Below are positions 10,473 through 21,083 of a stretch of 64,000 bases of DNA, in pieces. Source of the DNA: Sanguinoderma infundibulare (Eukaryota; Basidiomycota; Agaricomycetes; Polyporales; Polyporaceae); the NCBI GenBank assembly GCA_032821775.1, contig JAVLRN010000013.1:496001-560000 (forward strand). The letters are read 5' to 3'. Positions within the stretch are counted from its first letter, which is position 1. Each line of letters opens with the position of its first letter. A model generated the notes under the pieces. That model did no database searches. It was not told where the DNA came from and worked only from the letters and a program-made list of their open reading frames with translations. The translations under genes and the position numbers were made by a program.

Positions 10473-11821
10473 TCAGAGGTGGACAAAGGAGAGGTCGAAA
10501 AGAAGGCAGTGCCCACTTCGCGCGACTGTGAACGCGGGTGGCGGAGCGGGCGCTCTCCTCTTGATCGCTGTGATCACGCTCGCGCTGCATGATCTGGGTT
10601 CCGAGAGCGACGGTGTAGCGTTTACGGGGATTGGGACTTGCACTGGATGGACGCCACACGGGAGGGTTGGGGGCGAGGAGCCCGCTCGGGCTGGCGCTGT
10701 CTTCCGTCCCCTTGCCATTGGGAAGTCCGGGGGCGAGAGGCTTGTTGAGAACATGTCGCTCTCTTGCGAAGGTAGTGCAGCAATGGTCAGGCGGCGTGAT
10801 CTCGTTGCGGAGTTGAGGGACATTGGAGGTGAGTTTGTCGGGGAAAACATCGTCGATTCTGGAACAAGGATTCGTTCTGCCTCCCTCCTGCTATGCTCGC
10901 ACTCCCTCCCCGCTTCTGCCTCGAGTTCTTCATCAGTCGGAAGGCCAGGTGATCGCCAGCTCATGTTGCTTACGAGGGATCCCACGCGCCGAGCGAAGTT
11001 GGCAGCGAACTGGCCGACAGAAGGTGAGGGCGATATGGGGCGTTGGCCCCACTGTCGACCGTTGTCTGATTCCTCGGGCTGGTCGGCGAAGGAGGCGTCA
11101 TTGACCTCGGCGGCGTGAGGATCGAAAGCGAACCCATCCCGCAATGGCGAAGGCGGCCTCAGGATGGCGCGGAGAGCCTTCTGGTCGTCCGTCTCCTCCA
11201 TCTCCTTTGGCTGCGGCTGTGAGGTCTCCGTCTCGACCTCTGGAATGGGGTCGTCCTGCTCACTCTCGAGCTTCATGGGCTTCCTGACCTGCAGACCGGA
11301 CACTTGGGGGCCAGAGTTGATGGTGTCGCGTGTACCGAGGCCGCCCACAGATCCGTCGGTGCCCGTGGACGCAGCGGCACTCGGGGTACATAGATCTGCT
11401 TGCACTTGCACGCGAGCTCGCGCCAGTCTCTGTTCTGCAGTGCTGGGATGACGAGCGGGCCCTGGGGCTTGGGCTTTTCATGCAGTCTGCCATGGCAGCG
11501 GGCTGCTGTCAGTTGAGGACCCGGTCTGAAAGAAGCGAACGAGGAGACACACCGCTTCGTGCCAAACTCGTCGAACGCCGTCACGAGCTCGTCTTCCACG
11601 CCGGAGTCTTCATCTGAGCTGTCGCGCTTGCTGTATGTCCGGGTTGGTGGTGGACTGTTCCTCGCGAGGGGGCTGTTGGGGGTGCTTGTGTCGGAGAGAT
11701 GGCGAGGGAGCACGGGGACTTTGAAAGAGGAGGAGTCTGAGTTTGAGTCCGCATGCGATGCAGGAGTTGGTCGGCGGATCGTGAAAGAGACCTTGTTCGC
11801 CGTCGCAGAGGAGGAGGACAT
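10473..11821 (-). CDS. SPP2/GPKOW N-terminal part fused to an unrelated C-terminus (chimera)
   Basis: Exon 11553-11821 and the exon starting at 11486 (66-nt intron, GTGTGT...GGCAG) encode an SPP2-like N-terminus: KVSFTIRRPTP near the start, then EKPKPQGPLVIPALQNRDW and GGLGTRDTINSGPQVSGLQ. SPP2 (GPKOW in animals) is the spliceosomal G-patch protein that activates the helicase Prp2. Near 11384 one base seems missing between KQIYVPR and SAAAS, forcing a frame change. After KALRAIL the expected acidic linker and G-patch are absent. Instead the frame continues with LRPPSPLRDGFAFDP, a region with FARRVGSLVSNMS and EELEAEAGRECEHSRREAERIL that looks like part of another gene, and ends at 10473. No G-patch is found nearby, so spliceosomal activity is unlikely. 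Confidence 0.5.
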
Positions 11822-11854
11822 AGCCGTGGTGGTAAGATGACTACCTCACCCGAG

Positions 11855-12618
11855 TCAACTGACAAACGCCGAGTACATGGCGTGCTTTTGTGCCTTCTCC
11901 ACGATGGAACTAACAGACGTAGGGTGGGCGGAAGTCGTCTGACTCCTAATGCGGCGGTTGCGCTGCGCAAACGAGCTTGAAGGGGACTCGGCCTCCTTCT
12001 CCCGAATGGCGTGAGAAACGACGGACGCATTGCCGATTCCAGTCATACCAGGCATCGCTACGCCTCCATGACCAAAGACCGGATGAGGAGCTGAGATGTG
12101 GGTGCGCTGTTCGAACTGGGTCGGATCATGCGCATCTTGCTGAGGGGCATGCTTCGTGAGCCGGGGTCCAGTTGCGCGACCACCTATAAACGCAGCAAGC
12201 GATATGGGGGAATAAGGGTGCCTGGCCGGGCCAGGCGCAGGTGGGGAAGGGAGCGCAGGAGAAGGGGGCACAGGCGAGCGATTGGAAGGCCTCGTACTCG
12301 CACTGGAATCCTGACGCATGAGCTTGCGTAGGGCATCATCCTGGTTCCGCTGTTTCTGCGGCGCGGTCAATGGCTTGTCAGAAACTACAGACCGGTCCTC
12401 AGCCTTGAGTACAGCGGCAACCGCGCTTTGCGCTGGGGACACGACTCGACTTCAGACGAAGAGGCAACAATAAACATGTTCACTACTCACAGAGGCCAGC
12501 GCTGTTGGTCCGACTGCTGAGGTTGGTGCTCCTCCGCATGCGTGCATGCCTCGATGCTGCAATCTCCACCTCGAGCCTCCTCATCATCGTCCACCTGCTT
12601 CTGCATTGCCTTGATCAT
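11855..12618 (-). CDS. Unrecognised Pro/Ser-rich protein fragment
   Basis: Exons 12491-12618 (coding character extends to about 12655 through SDASLAEWTS) and 11855-12449, joined across a 41-nt intron (GTGAGT...CTGAAG), give about 240 residues. The N-terminal part is an acidic helix (KQVDDDEEARG); the rest is Pro/Ser-rich with a conserved-looking stretch FIGGRATGPRLTKHAPQ. It stops at 11855, only 34 bp before the ATG of the SPP2-like fragment on the same strand, with no room for a normal intergenic region. I therefore suspect both ends are truncated. The family is not recognised. Confidence 0.4.
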
Positions 12619-12773
12619 ACTAGTCCATTCGGCCAATGACGCATCAGATTTGGGGGGATGCTGGGCGTGCTACGACGGTCCATAGCAGGCGGGAAACATT
12701 ACTCCAAGTAGTGGGGTGGAAATCAGATGTCAGTCTTGAGGGCGCGAATGGTGGATGCCGGTGTAAATGATGG

Positions 12774-13900
12774 CTACAGATACATGAAGGAGAGAGGTCG
12801 TGCGCCGAGTTTCGCGGGCATGACGACCACCGGGCAGCCATTCAGGAGCTGGTACTGGATCACGCTCTCGCTTGGCCGCTGCGACGACGTCCAGAGCCCC
12901 GCCTGGTGCGGCTTCAGGCCGACCACGACCACGACGATCTGCCGTGGCTGGGGCGGTGCGGGGAGTGGTGCGAGCGCGGGCTGCGGCTCGGGGAAGGACG
13001 TGCGCGAGCAGGCAAAGGTCTGGGAGAGGGAGAGGCTGGATAGGTGCAGTGACTTGGTCAGCGAGTGGGAGAGCGAGTGGGAGTGGCTTGACGGTGATGG
13101 CGATGGTGGCACCTCCGAGCTGGTCGGGCTGGCAGGGGCTGACGGCGGGGGCGGGGCTGCCTTTGGGAAGGAGATCACTTGTGCGGATTCCGCGAGCATG
13201 GTCTCACCGAGTTTGTAGTCGCCTGTGTGTAGAGACGAGAGTTCCGTGATGCATAAGGCAAGATGGTTAGCTATCTGCCCGGCGATTCCAGGGTGTCGGA
13301 CGAGGGGCTCGAGACCAAAGCGCAACACAGTCCCGGCAGCGGGAGGGATCCGTTGACGAGGTAACCGAGTACAATAGAGAGGATTGTGAATCTTGATAGA
13401 AACAAACGTCAGCATTGAATTGCGCAAAGTACCAATACTGAGTCACATACAGAGTGAAGGCGTGTCCCGACGCGAGGTGGTAACCAGTCCACTGCTTAGT
13501 CCAGGGGAGAACGCATTCTGGGTGCAATGGACATTAGAGATGATGTAAACTGAGCAGTCCGTGGAGATTCTGGGGCATGTCGATCTGCGGGAGCAATGAG
13601 AAGCCGCACCGGGTTGCACTCGTGAGCTTCTTGAGGGGTCTGTGGACAACATGATACTTCGTATCTGAGGATGCGCCGTAGAGGACGATATTGAAGTCGA
13701 AGGTTGTGTCGTGTCAGTGTCGGTGTCGATCGATACGTCCTCGTACGATGGGCTGAGCGGGTGTGGATGGGCAGCGGAGCTGGTGAGAGGGTCAGGGAAG
13801 GAAAGACGGAGATCCCGCTAATGGACGATGGACATCTGGACGGAGGCATTGAGGGAGTTCGAACAGGACGCACTGAGGGTGCTGACCATGCTCTAGTCAA
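12774..13900 (-). pseudogene. Unrecognised broken gene
   Basis: Coding character is clear in pieces. One frame reads LKKLTSATRCGFSLLPQID, meets an in-frame TAA near 13530, then continues HPECVLPWTKQWTGYHLASG. An intron-like GTATGTG...TATCAAG (about 13392-13455) follows, and the next block, in another frame, reads VLRFGLEPLVRHPGIAGQIAN down to KPHQAGLWTSSQRPSESVIQY, ending at 12774. The C-terminal part has a long Ser/Pro/Ala linker. The blocks look like one ancestral protein, but no single splice model keeps it open. I cannot name the family. Confidence 0.4.
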
Positions 13901-13990
13901 GGGCGGAGGCGACGAGATAGGGCAAGAGGTGGGGGTAGGGAGAGAAGGGTCAATGTGGGTCTGTGGCGCCTATCGTCAATGGACATGGTA

Positions 13991-14074
13991 ACTATAGCGC
14001 CCAGTGCGCACCACAGAACTTTGCGGGAAACTATTCGCATTCGTGACAAAGATAGATATAATACAGACAGACAA
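13991..14074. other. Short spacer 3' of the alpha-kinase gene
   Basis: AT-rich sequence (agatagatataatacagacagac) between the broken gene and the stop codon of the alpha-kinase gene; probably its 3' untranslated region. Confidence 0.3.
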
Positions 14075-16017
14075 CTACTCATCATCGCTATGCTCGCCCT
14101 CGCTAGATGACCTGTTCTCATCAACATGACTATCCAAGTTGACATTCTCCGGAATCAGCTCTCTGGTCAACGGCTCAAGACCAAGCTGAGCGCAGATTGA
14201 TGAGCATTTGTGCTCATCAATGAAGCTATACAAACCCTCGACACCGTGATCACCAACACCAGTGTTGCCGCTGAGTGAGTGGGTCATGGGATCGAAAAGG
14301 ACACGGCCGCACCCATGCCCATCACGCCGGCTGCCATATGAGCCTGTTACAAATGCAATCAATAACTGTGCACTCTGTAAACACTCGGGAGATGTACTTT
14401 GCAGATCAACGAAGACAATAGTGTGTTCTGAGATCAATATTGTGAAGTGCGCGAAGGCGGCCATTTCCGCAAAACGCTTGTTCTGACGATCCGGCTGAGC
14501 CAGAGTTCCGGACCAACGGTCCACAAGGTGAGAGTGGCGAGGCTCGAGAAGCCACGTAATATGAGTTTCCCAATCAGAAAATGGCCAGTCTGACTTCCAC
14601 TTCTCAGACAAGATTCCCGACGCCTTTGAGGGTGATGCACCCTCAGGACCAGGTTCGGTGTTCTCGCGAGCTAGCAGGTAGTATGTGAAGCCAAAATCTG
14701 GATATAATATATTTAGTAAACACTGATTTATAAGTTAGAAGTTACAACTATAACGTACCTGTCGAGACCGTAACATCCTGTGTACGTGCGTGCTCATAAA
14801 ACTCCTTCAAGTACATGTTTCCGAGGTCAAGTCGCTGAGCCTCGAGGTTCAGGAAATGAGCATTGTCCGCACAGGACACAGCACCAGTGCCCTGTCCAAT
14901 ATTGAAGAACCGCTTAGCCATGTAGGATTGTGGAGGTTTACCATCCTGAAGATCAATGTCGACCTGTGATTTGTGCCCCGAAGATTAGTAAATAATCCAA
15001 GTTACGTAGATTGATCTCCGATTGCACTGTTACATACCAAAAAGACATGCTTTGTCTTACCGGACCAGGCAATAGTCTCTGAGATCTCAGCCTTGCAGAT
15101 CTTCGCCCCTGCATCAACATCCCATGAGACATCTAGCATGCAATCATCCGTTTTGAATGCTGTTGCAGCAATGATAAGCTCCACTTTTTCACGAGGCACT
15201 GTGGGTGGGGCTGTCGGAGACACAGCCAACTGGGGGATAACTGTTGTTGGAAGCCTGGTGCCCACCACACCTAGTGCATAGAATAATGAGCATCGAACTA
15301 ATTGAACCATTGAGAACTTTAAAATGCACGTTTATGTTTCTTCGGCTGTGTAGCGGCACTTGACGCTGATGGGCTGCGATCACGGCACTTCGGAGGGCAG
15401 CCCTTATTGGCAGGCTGGAGCTGAGATGGAGGCGCACAACCTGTGCGCTCGGTGAACTGAAATGTAGCCTATCAGCAATCATAATAACTGTCACATGCAA
15501 GGGATGAAACACATACAGCATTGACATCAATGACTAGCTCGAGAAAGATTTGCTGGATGCCTTTGAGCTCACGTGCCTTCATGGTCTTCGGAACCCGACC
15601 GAAATAGGCTTGACGGTGTGGCTGGCATCAGCAAAAGTGCATATCCCCTGCGCTGCAAGGGGAGCACTTGCGCTCGCATGCAAGCAGTCCGTTTGAGCTG
15701 ATTTGGGCTGAACTTGAACTCGGTTGTTGCCAATTGTAGCTAGGGCCGATTTCGGGGGTGGGAAGCACACGCACAGGCATGCAGACGCAGGCCGGTCGCA
15801 ATTCAAACAATCAATGGCAGGCGAGCCGAGCGATGCGGAGTGAATGTCTCGGATGTGGGCAAGTGGCTGAATTGCACTGTGGCGGGATAGGGCGTGAGCA
15901 GGCCAGTTAATTGTTAGAATAGATTTAATTGGGCTGGTTACAATAGATTGTATGCATTGGGTCTTGAGGGAATTCCTGCAAGCAAAGGGAGTCAGAGAAA
16001 TCACCAGGGATCAATAG

Positions 16018-17057
16018 CTAAGATTCTGGGTGGTTGTTTGGCTTGTGTATGGCTGGGCTCGAAGGGCCGCTATGATATGTGTAGGCTGTATTTTGGATCG
16101 GGTTACCATTTTCGGACAGCACACAAATGATGGAATGGCAAATAGAATAGAATATGATTGGTTGCAGACAGTTACAGATGTGCCCAGCGGAAACCGAAAC
16201 CCTACCAATCACCCGCTGATCCCCCGCCGCTAGAGCTGCCCACCGAAGAAGCCATGCGCGCCGCCCAATCGTCTTCGTGCCTGTGCTGACAGCGAACCAT
16301 GACGATGACAGTGCCGAGGCACTGCTCGTGCTCGTGCTCATGGCCTTAGGGACGGCTATGCTCGACGTAAGCGTGACTTCACCATCTGCGGTCTCGACAC
16401 CACCGAGGAGCGTACTCTCGAGGGCGCAGATCTTGCGCATACCGTCGACGACTGCCGGAAGGTTATCAGAGTTGAGGAATGACGTCTGATTGGTCTGGAT
16501 GAAGCTGAAACTGTAGGAATGAGCACAATGGGCACCGGGGTTGCACGAGTCGGACATACCAGTCGACGCATTGCGGATATGCGCTCTGAAAGGTGTCGGT
16601 ACAGGCACATTTGATCACGTCGATGAACGCCCCCGGGTTGAAGATGATCTGCAAAGCGTCTCCTGTCAGCTCTCAACTCAATCAATGCCTGTCCTCCTTC
16701 CAAACTCATCTTCCTTCCAGCTCCCATCGCACTCGCCCGCCCAACCTCCATCCACGGTTGCTTCCATCTGAGAAGAGCACTCACCATTGAGACGTTCTGC
16801 AGCACTGGTGCCGCCTGCGCGCAGCTATTGATGTTCCCGAAGTTCTGCTCACATATGGGGCACGATGGCGGCTGGGCCGGGAACTGGGGCTCCCCATTTT
16901 GCCTCTTCTTGGCACCCAAGTCCGGCGCGAGCCCCAGCGGCCGAGGCGGGATCTGGGGAATGGGGAGGTAGGGTGACCCGAGCACCGAAAGGATCGTCGC
17001 AGACCAGAGCGAAAGGAGGGCGATGAAGAACGCGATGAATGCAGCGGGGCGGGCCAC
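16018..17057 (-). CDS. Secreted/GPI-type Cys-containing protein carried inside the element, 282 aa
   Basis: Exons 16785-17057, 16560-16648 and 16018-16504, separated by introns of 136 and 55 nt (both GTGAGT/GTATGT...CAG), join in frame to 283 codons including stop. Residues 1-28 form a strong signal peptide with hydrophobic core (FFIALLSLWSATILSVLG). The mature part has spaced cysteines (CPICEQNFGNINSC, IKCACTDTFQSAYPQCVDC, KICAL) and a Ser/Thr-rich linker, a layout common in Agaricomycete extracellular or GPI-anchored proteins. The expected hydrophobic C-terminal tail is missing. After the Ser-rich linker the frame runs on through basic and His-rich sequence derived from the element end. The promoter was probably not carried along. 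The gene may still be expressed, but its product would lack normal anchoring. Confidence 0.6.
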
Positions 17058-17459
17058 TTCTTCGATCTTCCCGTAAGTTGATGGGTATTGTGGGATTTAC
17101 CGGAGAGTCGTGAAGATCGTTACAGCGGATGCCTGTCGTCTAGCTCGAGCAGGTACGTGAAGGGACCGAGACGCGGGTGCTGGAGGTGCTAGATGATGGT
17201 GGGGAGAGGCAAGCTGCTGGGAACGAGGACTCGGGGGAAGGTCCTCAGAAGATCGGCTCTCACGCAGCAACAGGAACCGGTGAGGGTGAAGTGGGGAGGA
17301 AGTGGGGACGCGGTGAGATTGAAGAGATTGGACAGGACGGGAAAGGAGATACGCACAGGTGCCGACATCCTTGCCCTCCTCCACTCTTGATGCCCTGAAT
17401 CCCATTCTGACCCTGTCCATCGCCCAACCCTTCACAGGCCCCCCACAACACAATATACC

Positions 17460-17820
17460 ACTCACGTTTCTGAGCCCCACTAAACAGTGCGCGGTCCTCC
17501 TTGAGAGAGAAGTTGACCTCAATCAAGTTCGCGCCGGCCAACAGCTGGATGATCATGCCGGAAGTGACGATGGGCGTGATGCCGAGCTCCATGGGTGTGC
17601 CACAGTTCGAGGCGAGGATGACATGCATCCCGTAGAGGGGATCCGCCGAGTCCGAGGACATGATGCCATACAGGGGGACCTGGGAGCAGACAAGGAAGAT
17701 GAGAGAGCGTGATGGCGGTCCATAGCACCTTTTGGTTGAACGGGACCTGTCGCGCACCAGTCGGGAGGGAAGATGTGAATGATGGGGCCGGATTTCGATG
17801 GACAGGTGAAATAGACGAGA
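17460..17820 (-). pseudogene. sec61: SEC61-alpha 5' fragment (captured)
   Basis: The minus strand reads [16 protein letters not shown], then in a shifted frame [19 protein letters not shown], then [19 protein letters not shown] and [14 protein letters not shown]. This is the N-terminal plug and first transmembrane part of the Sec61 translocon channel. One extra base near 17720 breaks the frame. The match ends exactly at an intron donor (GTGAGT at 17460-17465), after which the sequence is non-homologous, so the copy came from genomic DNA, not mRNA. Only about a quarter of the ~475-residue protein is present. Non-functional. Confidence 0.8.
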
Positions 17821-17906
17821 AGGCGAGTGACTGCATGCTGGCTAGGTGCATAAATAGCATCAGCAGACGGCCGCTCGCTGGCTGCCAGCCCCCCAAGTGG
17901 ACTCAC

Positions 17907-18111
17907 GTGATCCGGAAGAAGTCGAACCGGAGGCCGCGGCCGGCGAGGGTGATGAGTCGGACACGGCGCCGCAGTCAGATGAGGAATCGGAGGACGGTAG
18001 CCGGGAGGAGGATAAAGAGTCCTCGGACGATGAGGACGATCTCGGGGTGGGGAGGATGGGGATGGTGGGGATGACTACGAGTATGCTCGCACCGGCTATG
18101 CACCCATGTAA
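17907..18111 (+). pseudogene. Acidic protein C-terminal exon (captured)
   Basis: On the plus strand, opposite to the other captured genes, a stretch rich in Glu, Asp and Ser (DESDTAPQSDEESEDGSREE, ESSDDEDDLG) is followed, after a one-base frame change near 18045, by DDYEYARTGYAPM and a TAA at 18109-18111. It looks like the terminal exon of an acidic nuclear-type protein. The source gene is not identifiable from this piece alone. Confidence 0.45.
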
Positions 18112-19452
18112 ACACTACATACACTTGTCTCAATCGCATACTATGATTTCGGATGGGGATAACGAGAACTTTATCCTATTACTAACTATCTATATACAGG
18201 GCTCGGAAGTAAACCTCAGGGCATGCGCGGGCACCCAATCGCCGTCCAAAAATCCCAACCGCTCTTAATTGATACAATCCGTCCTCCCAATTGCGCTCAA
18301 TCTGCGCTCCAACGCCACGCAATGGGCCCAATTGTGCTCGCGCGCAAACCGGGCCATTTGGGCGTCTCATTGCCAACCGGCCCAAGCGGGGCCGCGTGTT
18401 TTGCACTTTTGCTGATGGGATATAATGCATATCATAAAACTCCCCGAGCGTCCTGCCCTCAGTATCAGGCTCAGGAATTACATTACCACTCCAGCGCAAG
18501 GAAACATCATTGCTAGCAAAATAGCCAAAGATGAGATAAGATCTACTAAGTTGCCACATAAGACAATCCACCTACCGAGTTAGGCTTGCCTGTGAGTTCC
18601 GCTCCCAGAAGGACTGGTTCCAACCACTCAGGCAATCCTCGATGATTTCTGCAGCATATATGAGTATGGTAGGCAATATGACTAGTGTAGAAAGCTATGC
18701 ATACCTGGCACTGGACAATCAGCACTATGCGAGCGCGAAACTTGTCCCATGTAGTGACAAGTTTGCTTACCAACACGTGCCTCAATCAAGAGGTGGATGC
18801 GGCGAAGATTGTCAGTAGTTGGAGCCAGCATAGGGTGCGGAGTGACTGGTGTAGTGGCAATGCGGCGGGAACCTGGGGGCACAGTCCGGACACCTGTGGT
18901 TGCACCTGAGGACGACCGCCCGGACTGTGCAGTACGTGCATCATATGCATCACCACGTGCTGCAGCCATAAGCTGCTGAGCCTCCGCTTGAAGTTGTGTG
19001 GCTCGGGATAGGAGTTCCTGCTGTGTGGCATCCTCGGCAGACTGCTTTCCGCCTGGGTTATTGCGCTCTGGTGGTTTACATTAGTCGAATGGTGATAAAG
19101 GCATATAATATGAACAGTATACGTACGGTAACATTTTCCACATAACCCTGTGTCCTTGAAGATTCTGGCTTTCCCATATGTTCCGCAGCCACTGCAGTGG
19201 ACCGCACTCTAGATACATAAATTGGGTCACCATACATTCTTAATGCAAGCAGTATACATACCTCAATCTCCGCCTGTTTGGCGGGATCAGGTTCATCCTT
19301 GAGTATCTTGCAGCGAGCACAGAGCCCAGCGTGATCTTTGTAGGGAAAAACACCTTGACAGCTGTCGAGAGGGTCGCCAAAGCAGAGAGTGATATCGTCA
19401 GACATAGTGGAAGGAATGTGGATGACTGGGAGGGAAGCGTCCGAACGTGGGC

Positions 19453-19461
19453 CTTTATATA
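19453..19461 (-). promoter_or_regulatory. TATA box of the alpha-kinase gene
   Basis: TATATAAAG on the minus strand, about 50 bp upstream of the ATG at 19405; spacing fits a fungal core promoter. Confidence 0.5.
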
Positions 19462-19562
19462 CTGTTACAATTGGGCGGACAAAGCTCATGTTGCTGTGGC
19501 CCGTCGCATGCTTACAATTGTGTGGGTTTGTGCTCTAATGGTACAAAGCAAAGCGGCAGCCG

Positions 19563-21083
19563 TCACGGAAAAGCCAATTCTCCTGTCAAATTACAATCAT
19601 AGGCAAAGCGTAGCGAAAACCCGACGTCATCAGGGTTGACACCCTTGCTGGGCTCACGGCCGAAGATGGACTTGACGGTCTCGACCACCCGAAGCATGCG
19701 CGACATACCACCGACTAGGATGACCTCATTGACCTCAGACGCCTTCACGCTTGAAGGGGAGGTCGACAGGCCCGAGACCGAATTTGGATTCGCAATGCTC
19801 ACCTCATCGCCTTCGCGCTTCAGGCTCCCCCGCTCCCTCCCCAGCGAGCTCAGCCACTCGTTCCGCTGCCGCGCCGCCAGTGTGTCCTGCCCGAAATCCC
19901 ACTCGGACCCGCTCCTGATCTCAAAGTACCAGATCCCGCCCCACATCCCATCGTGCCACTGCCGTCCGTCCAGCTTCTCACCCAGCCACGCCTCGTTCAT
20001 CGGCACCTCCACTCCCACCCACGGCCCGAGCTCCCCCTCCACCTCTCCGATGTACCGCGCGTACACCCGGAAACGCGCCTTCTTTGACGAGATGATGCAC
20101 GGGATCCCGATCTCCAGCGTCGCTCCCCGCAGCTGCTTTGCTGCCGGTTCCGCCTCCAGCACCGTGTCCGCAGACCCCTTCCTTTTCAGAGACTCCCGAA
20201 CCGTCGACGCGCTGCTCGACGACACCACGCCCCCATGCTTCTCGTGCGAGACCACTGGGGGCTTCGGTTTCCCTTTCACCGTCCTCACACCGCCATCTTT
20301 CTCCTCCTCGCCCAGCAGCGGCTTTCCGTTCGCTTTAGACGGAGAAGGCGACACTTTTGATGGTAGAGCTGGCGCCTCAGATACTGAGCGTGCAATCGAT
20401 TTCCGCGTAGCCATCGATTTCGTCGATACCGTCGACCGCACCGATGCCGTTGACGCCGTATGCTTTGCTACCGGACTTGACTTTGACGCATCAATCGACT
20501 TGCCTCTGATCGACGGCGTAGTCCTCGACACCACCGAAGGCGGACGTTTAGGTACCCGTGGCGTGCTGGTACCGTTGGTCGTATGTACACTTGATGTCGA
20601 CACCGCAGACAACGCCGACGTCTTTCGCGTCCGACCCACTCTGCTCGGCGTCAGCTCCGAACGAGCTGTCTCGAAAGCGGTCGAGTTCTCGCTCGTCGTC
20701 GTCGCCGAAGATGCTCGGGAAGAATCGGACACAGTCCTGGGGTTAGAAGGCCCGGCAGCTCCTTTGCGGATCGTCAACGTGGTCGAGCGCGTGGACCTGA
20801 CGGACGCGGCCACAGACCTTGGTCGGGGAAAGCGATCGGTAGTCGTCGTGGAATGGATCGACGACACAGTGCTCTTCCGTACACTGACCGGTGAGACGCT
20901 ATTCCGAGGAATCGGACTTGGACTAGGAGACAGTGGCGATTTTGCGCGCTCCGATCCTGCAACGCTAGCACGGAGGGTAGAGCCAGCAGGAGTCAGCTTT
21001 GAGTCTGGCCGCAAGCTACCGGGCGAAAGCGGCGTCCGGCGGGCCATCGTCGTCGTTGTGACACGCGAGGTCGTTGAATGCAT
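19563..21083 (-). CDS. CAP-Gly-domain protein fused to a mitochondrial Hsp70 fragment, 506 aa
   Basis: Single open frame. Residues 1-300 are Ser/Thr/Arg-rich low complexity, as in microtubule plus-end adaptors. About residues 315-390 form a CAP-Gly-like domain ([20 protein letters not shown], then GGIWYFEI), which would bind tubulin or EB1 C-termini. After SGLSTSPSS the frame turns abruptly into [19 protein letters not shown]...[14 protein letters not shown], the Hsp70 nucleotide-binding region of the mitochondrial (SSC1) type, then a non-homologous tail. The upstream minus-strand frame from 21253 (MPASTARGG, then [14 protein letters not shown]) looks like the true N-terminus but is in another frame, joined at about 21130 by an indel or an unseen intron. 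The Hsp70 piece cannot fold alone, so the protein is a chimera and may be a pseudogene product. Confidence 0.6.
   Translation of the reverse strand: MHSTTSRVTTTTMARRTPLSPGSLRPDSKLTPAGSTLRASVAGSERAKSPLSPSPSPIPRNSVSPVSVRKSTVSSIHSTTTTDRFPRPRSVAASVRSTRSTTLTIRKGAAGPSNPRTVSDSSRASSATTTSENSTAFETARSELTPSRVGRTRKTSALSAVSTSSVHTTNGTSTPRVPKRPPSVVSRTTPSIRGKSIDASKSSPVAKHTASTASVRSTVSTKSMATRKSIARSVSEAPALPSKVSPSPSKANGKPLLGEEEKDGGVRTVKGKPKPPVVSHEKHGGVVSSSSASTVRESLKRKGSADTVLEAEPAAKQLRGATLEIGIPCIISSKKARFRVYARYIGEVEGELGPWVGVEVPMNEAWLGEKLDGRQWHDGMWGGIWYFEIRSGSEWDFGQDTLAARQRNEWLSSLGRERGSLKREGDEVSIANPNSVSGLSTSPSSVKASEVNEVILVGGMSRMLRVVETVKSIFGREPSKGVNPDDVGFSLRFAYDCNLTGELAFP

Larger units (their letters stand above)
15626..18417. 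mobile_element. Non-autonomous TIR DNA transposon carrying host-gene fragments (Pack-TYPE-like)
   Basis: The ends are perfect 16-bp inverted repeats: CATCAGCAAAAGTGCA at 15626-15641 and its complement at 18402-18417. Both sides are flanked by GG (15624-15625 and 18418-18419), a 2-bp target duplication. Deleting the element and one GG restores the alpha-kinase exon exactly in frame. Subterminal regions repeat AATTGGG-type motifs. No transposase is present. The interior holds parts of at least three cellular genes: SEC61-alpha (minus), a secreted Cys-rich protein (minus, introns kept) and an acidic protein C-terminus (plus). A 2-bp duplication with subterminal repeats fits CACTA/Plavaka-like (CMC) elements, common in Agaricomycetes, but the terminal bases are not CACTA, so the superfamily stays open. 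Confidence 0.75.
14075..19405 (-). pseudogene. Alpha-kinase (MHCK/EF2K-type) protein gene disrupted by a DNA element
   Basis: Exons, 5' to 3' on the minus strand: 19262-19405, 19127-19208, 18705-19067, 18576-18648, 18418-18512 interrupted and resuming at 15517-15623, 15330-15468, 15038-15270, 14759-14963, 14075-14697. With the insertion removed these sum to 688 codons with every phase matching, so 687 residues. The N-terminus has paired cysteines (CARC, CSGCGTYG, CGKCY), a putative zinc-binding region common in these fungal proteins. The kinase domain shows the ATP-binding lysine region YMAKRFF, the core FVDLQ, the loop FDPMTHSLSGNTGVGDHG and the C-terminal zinc module HKCSSIC. Alpha-kinases phosphorylate Ser/Thr in helical contexts; substrates in fungi are mostly unknown. 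The gene would be intact without the element at 15626-18417. As it stands, the N-terminal and catalytic halves are separated by 2.8 kb. Confidence 0.8.

Noticed and set aside
9390..13900. Helitron carrying the run of same-strand gene pieces
   Set aside because: Same-orientation pieces fit Helitron capture, but I found no 5'-TC/3'-CTRR ends with a terminal hairpin and no Rep-helicase; left as unexplained rearrangement.
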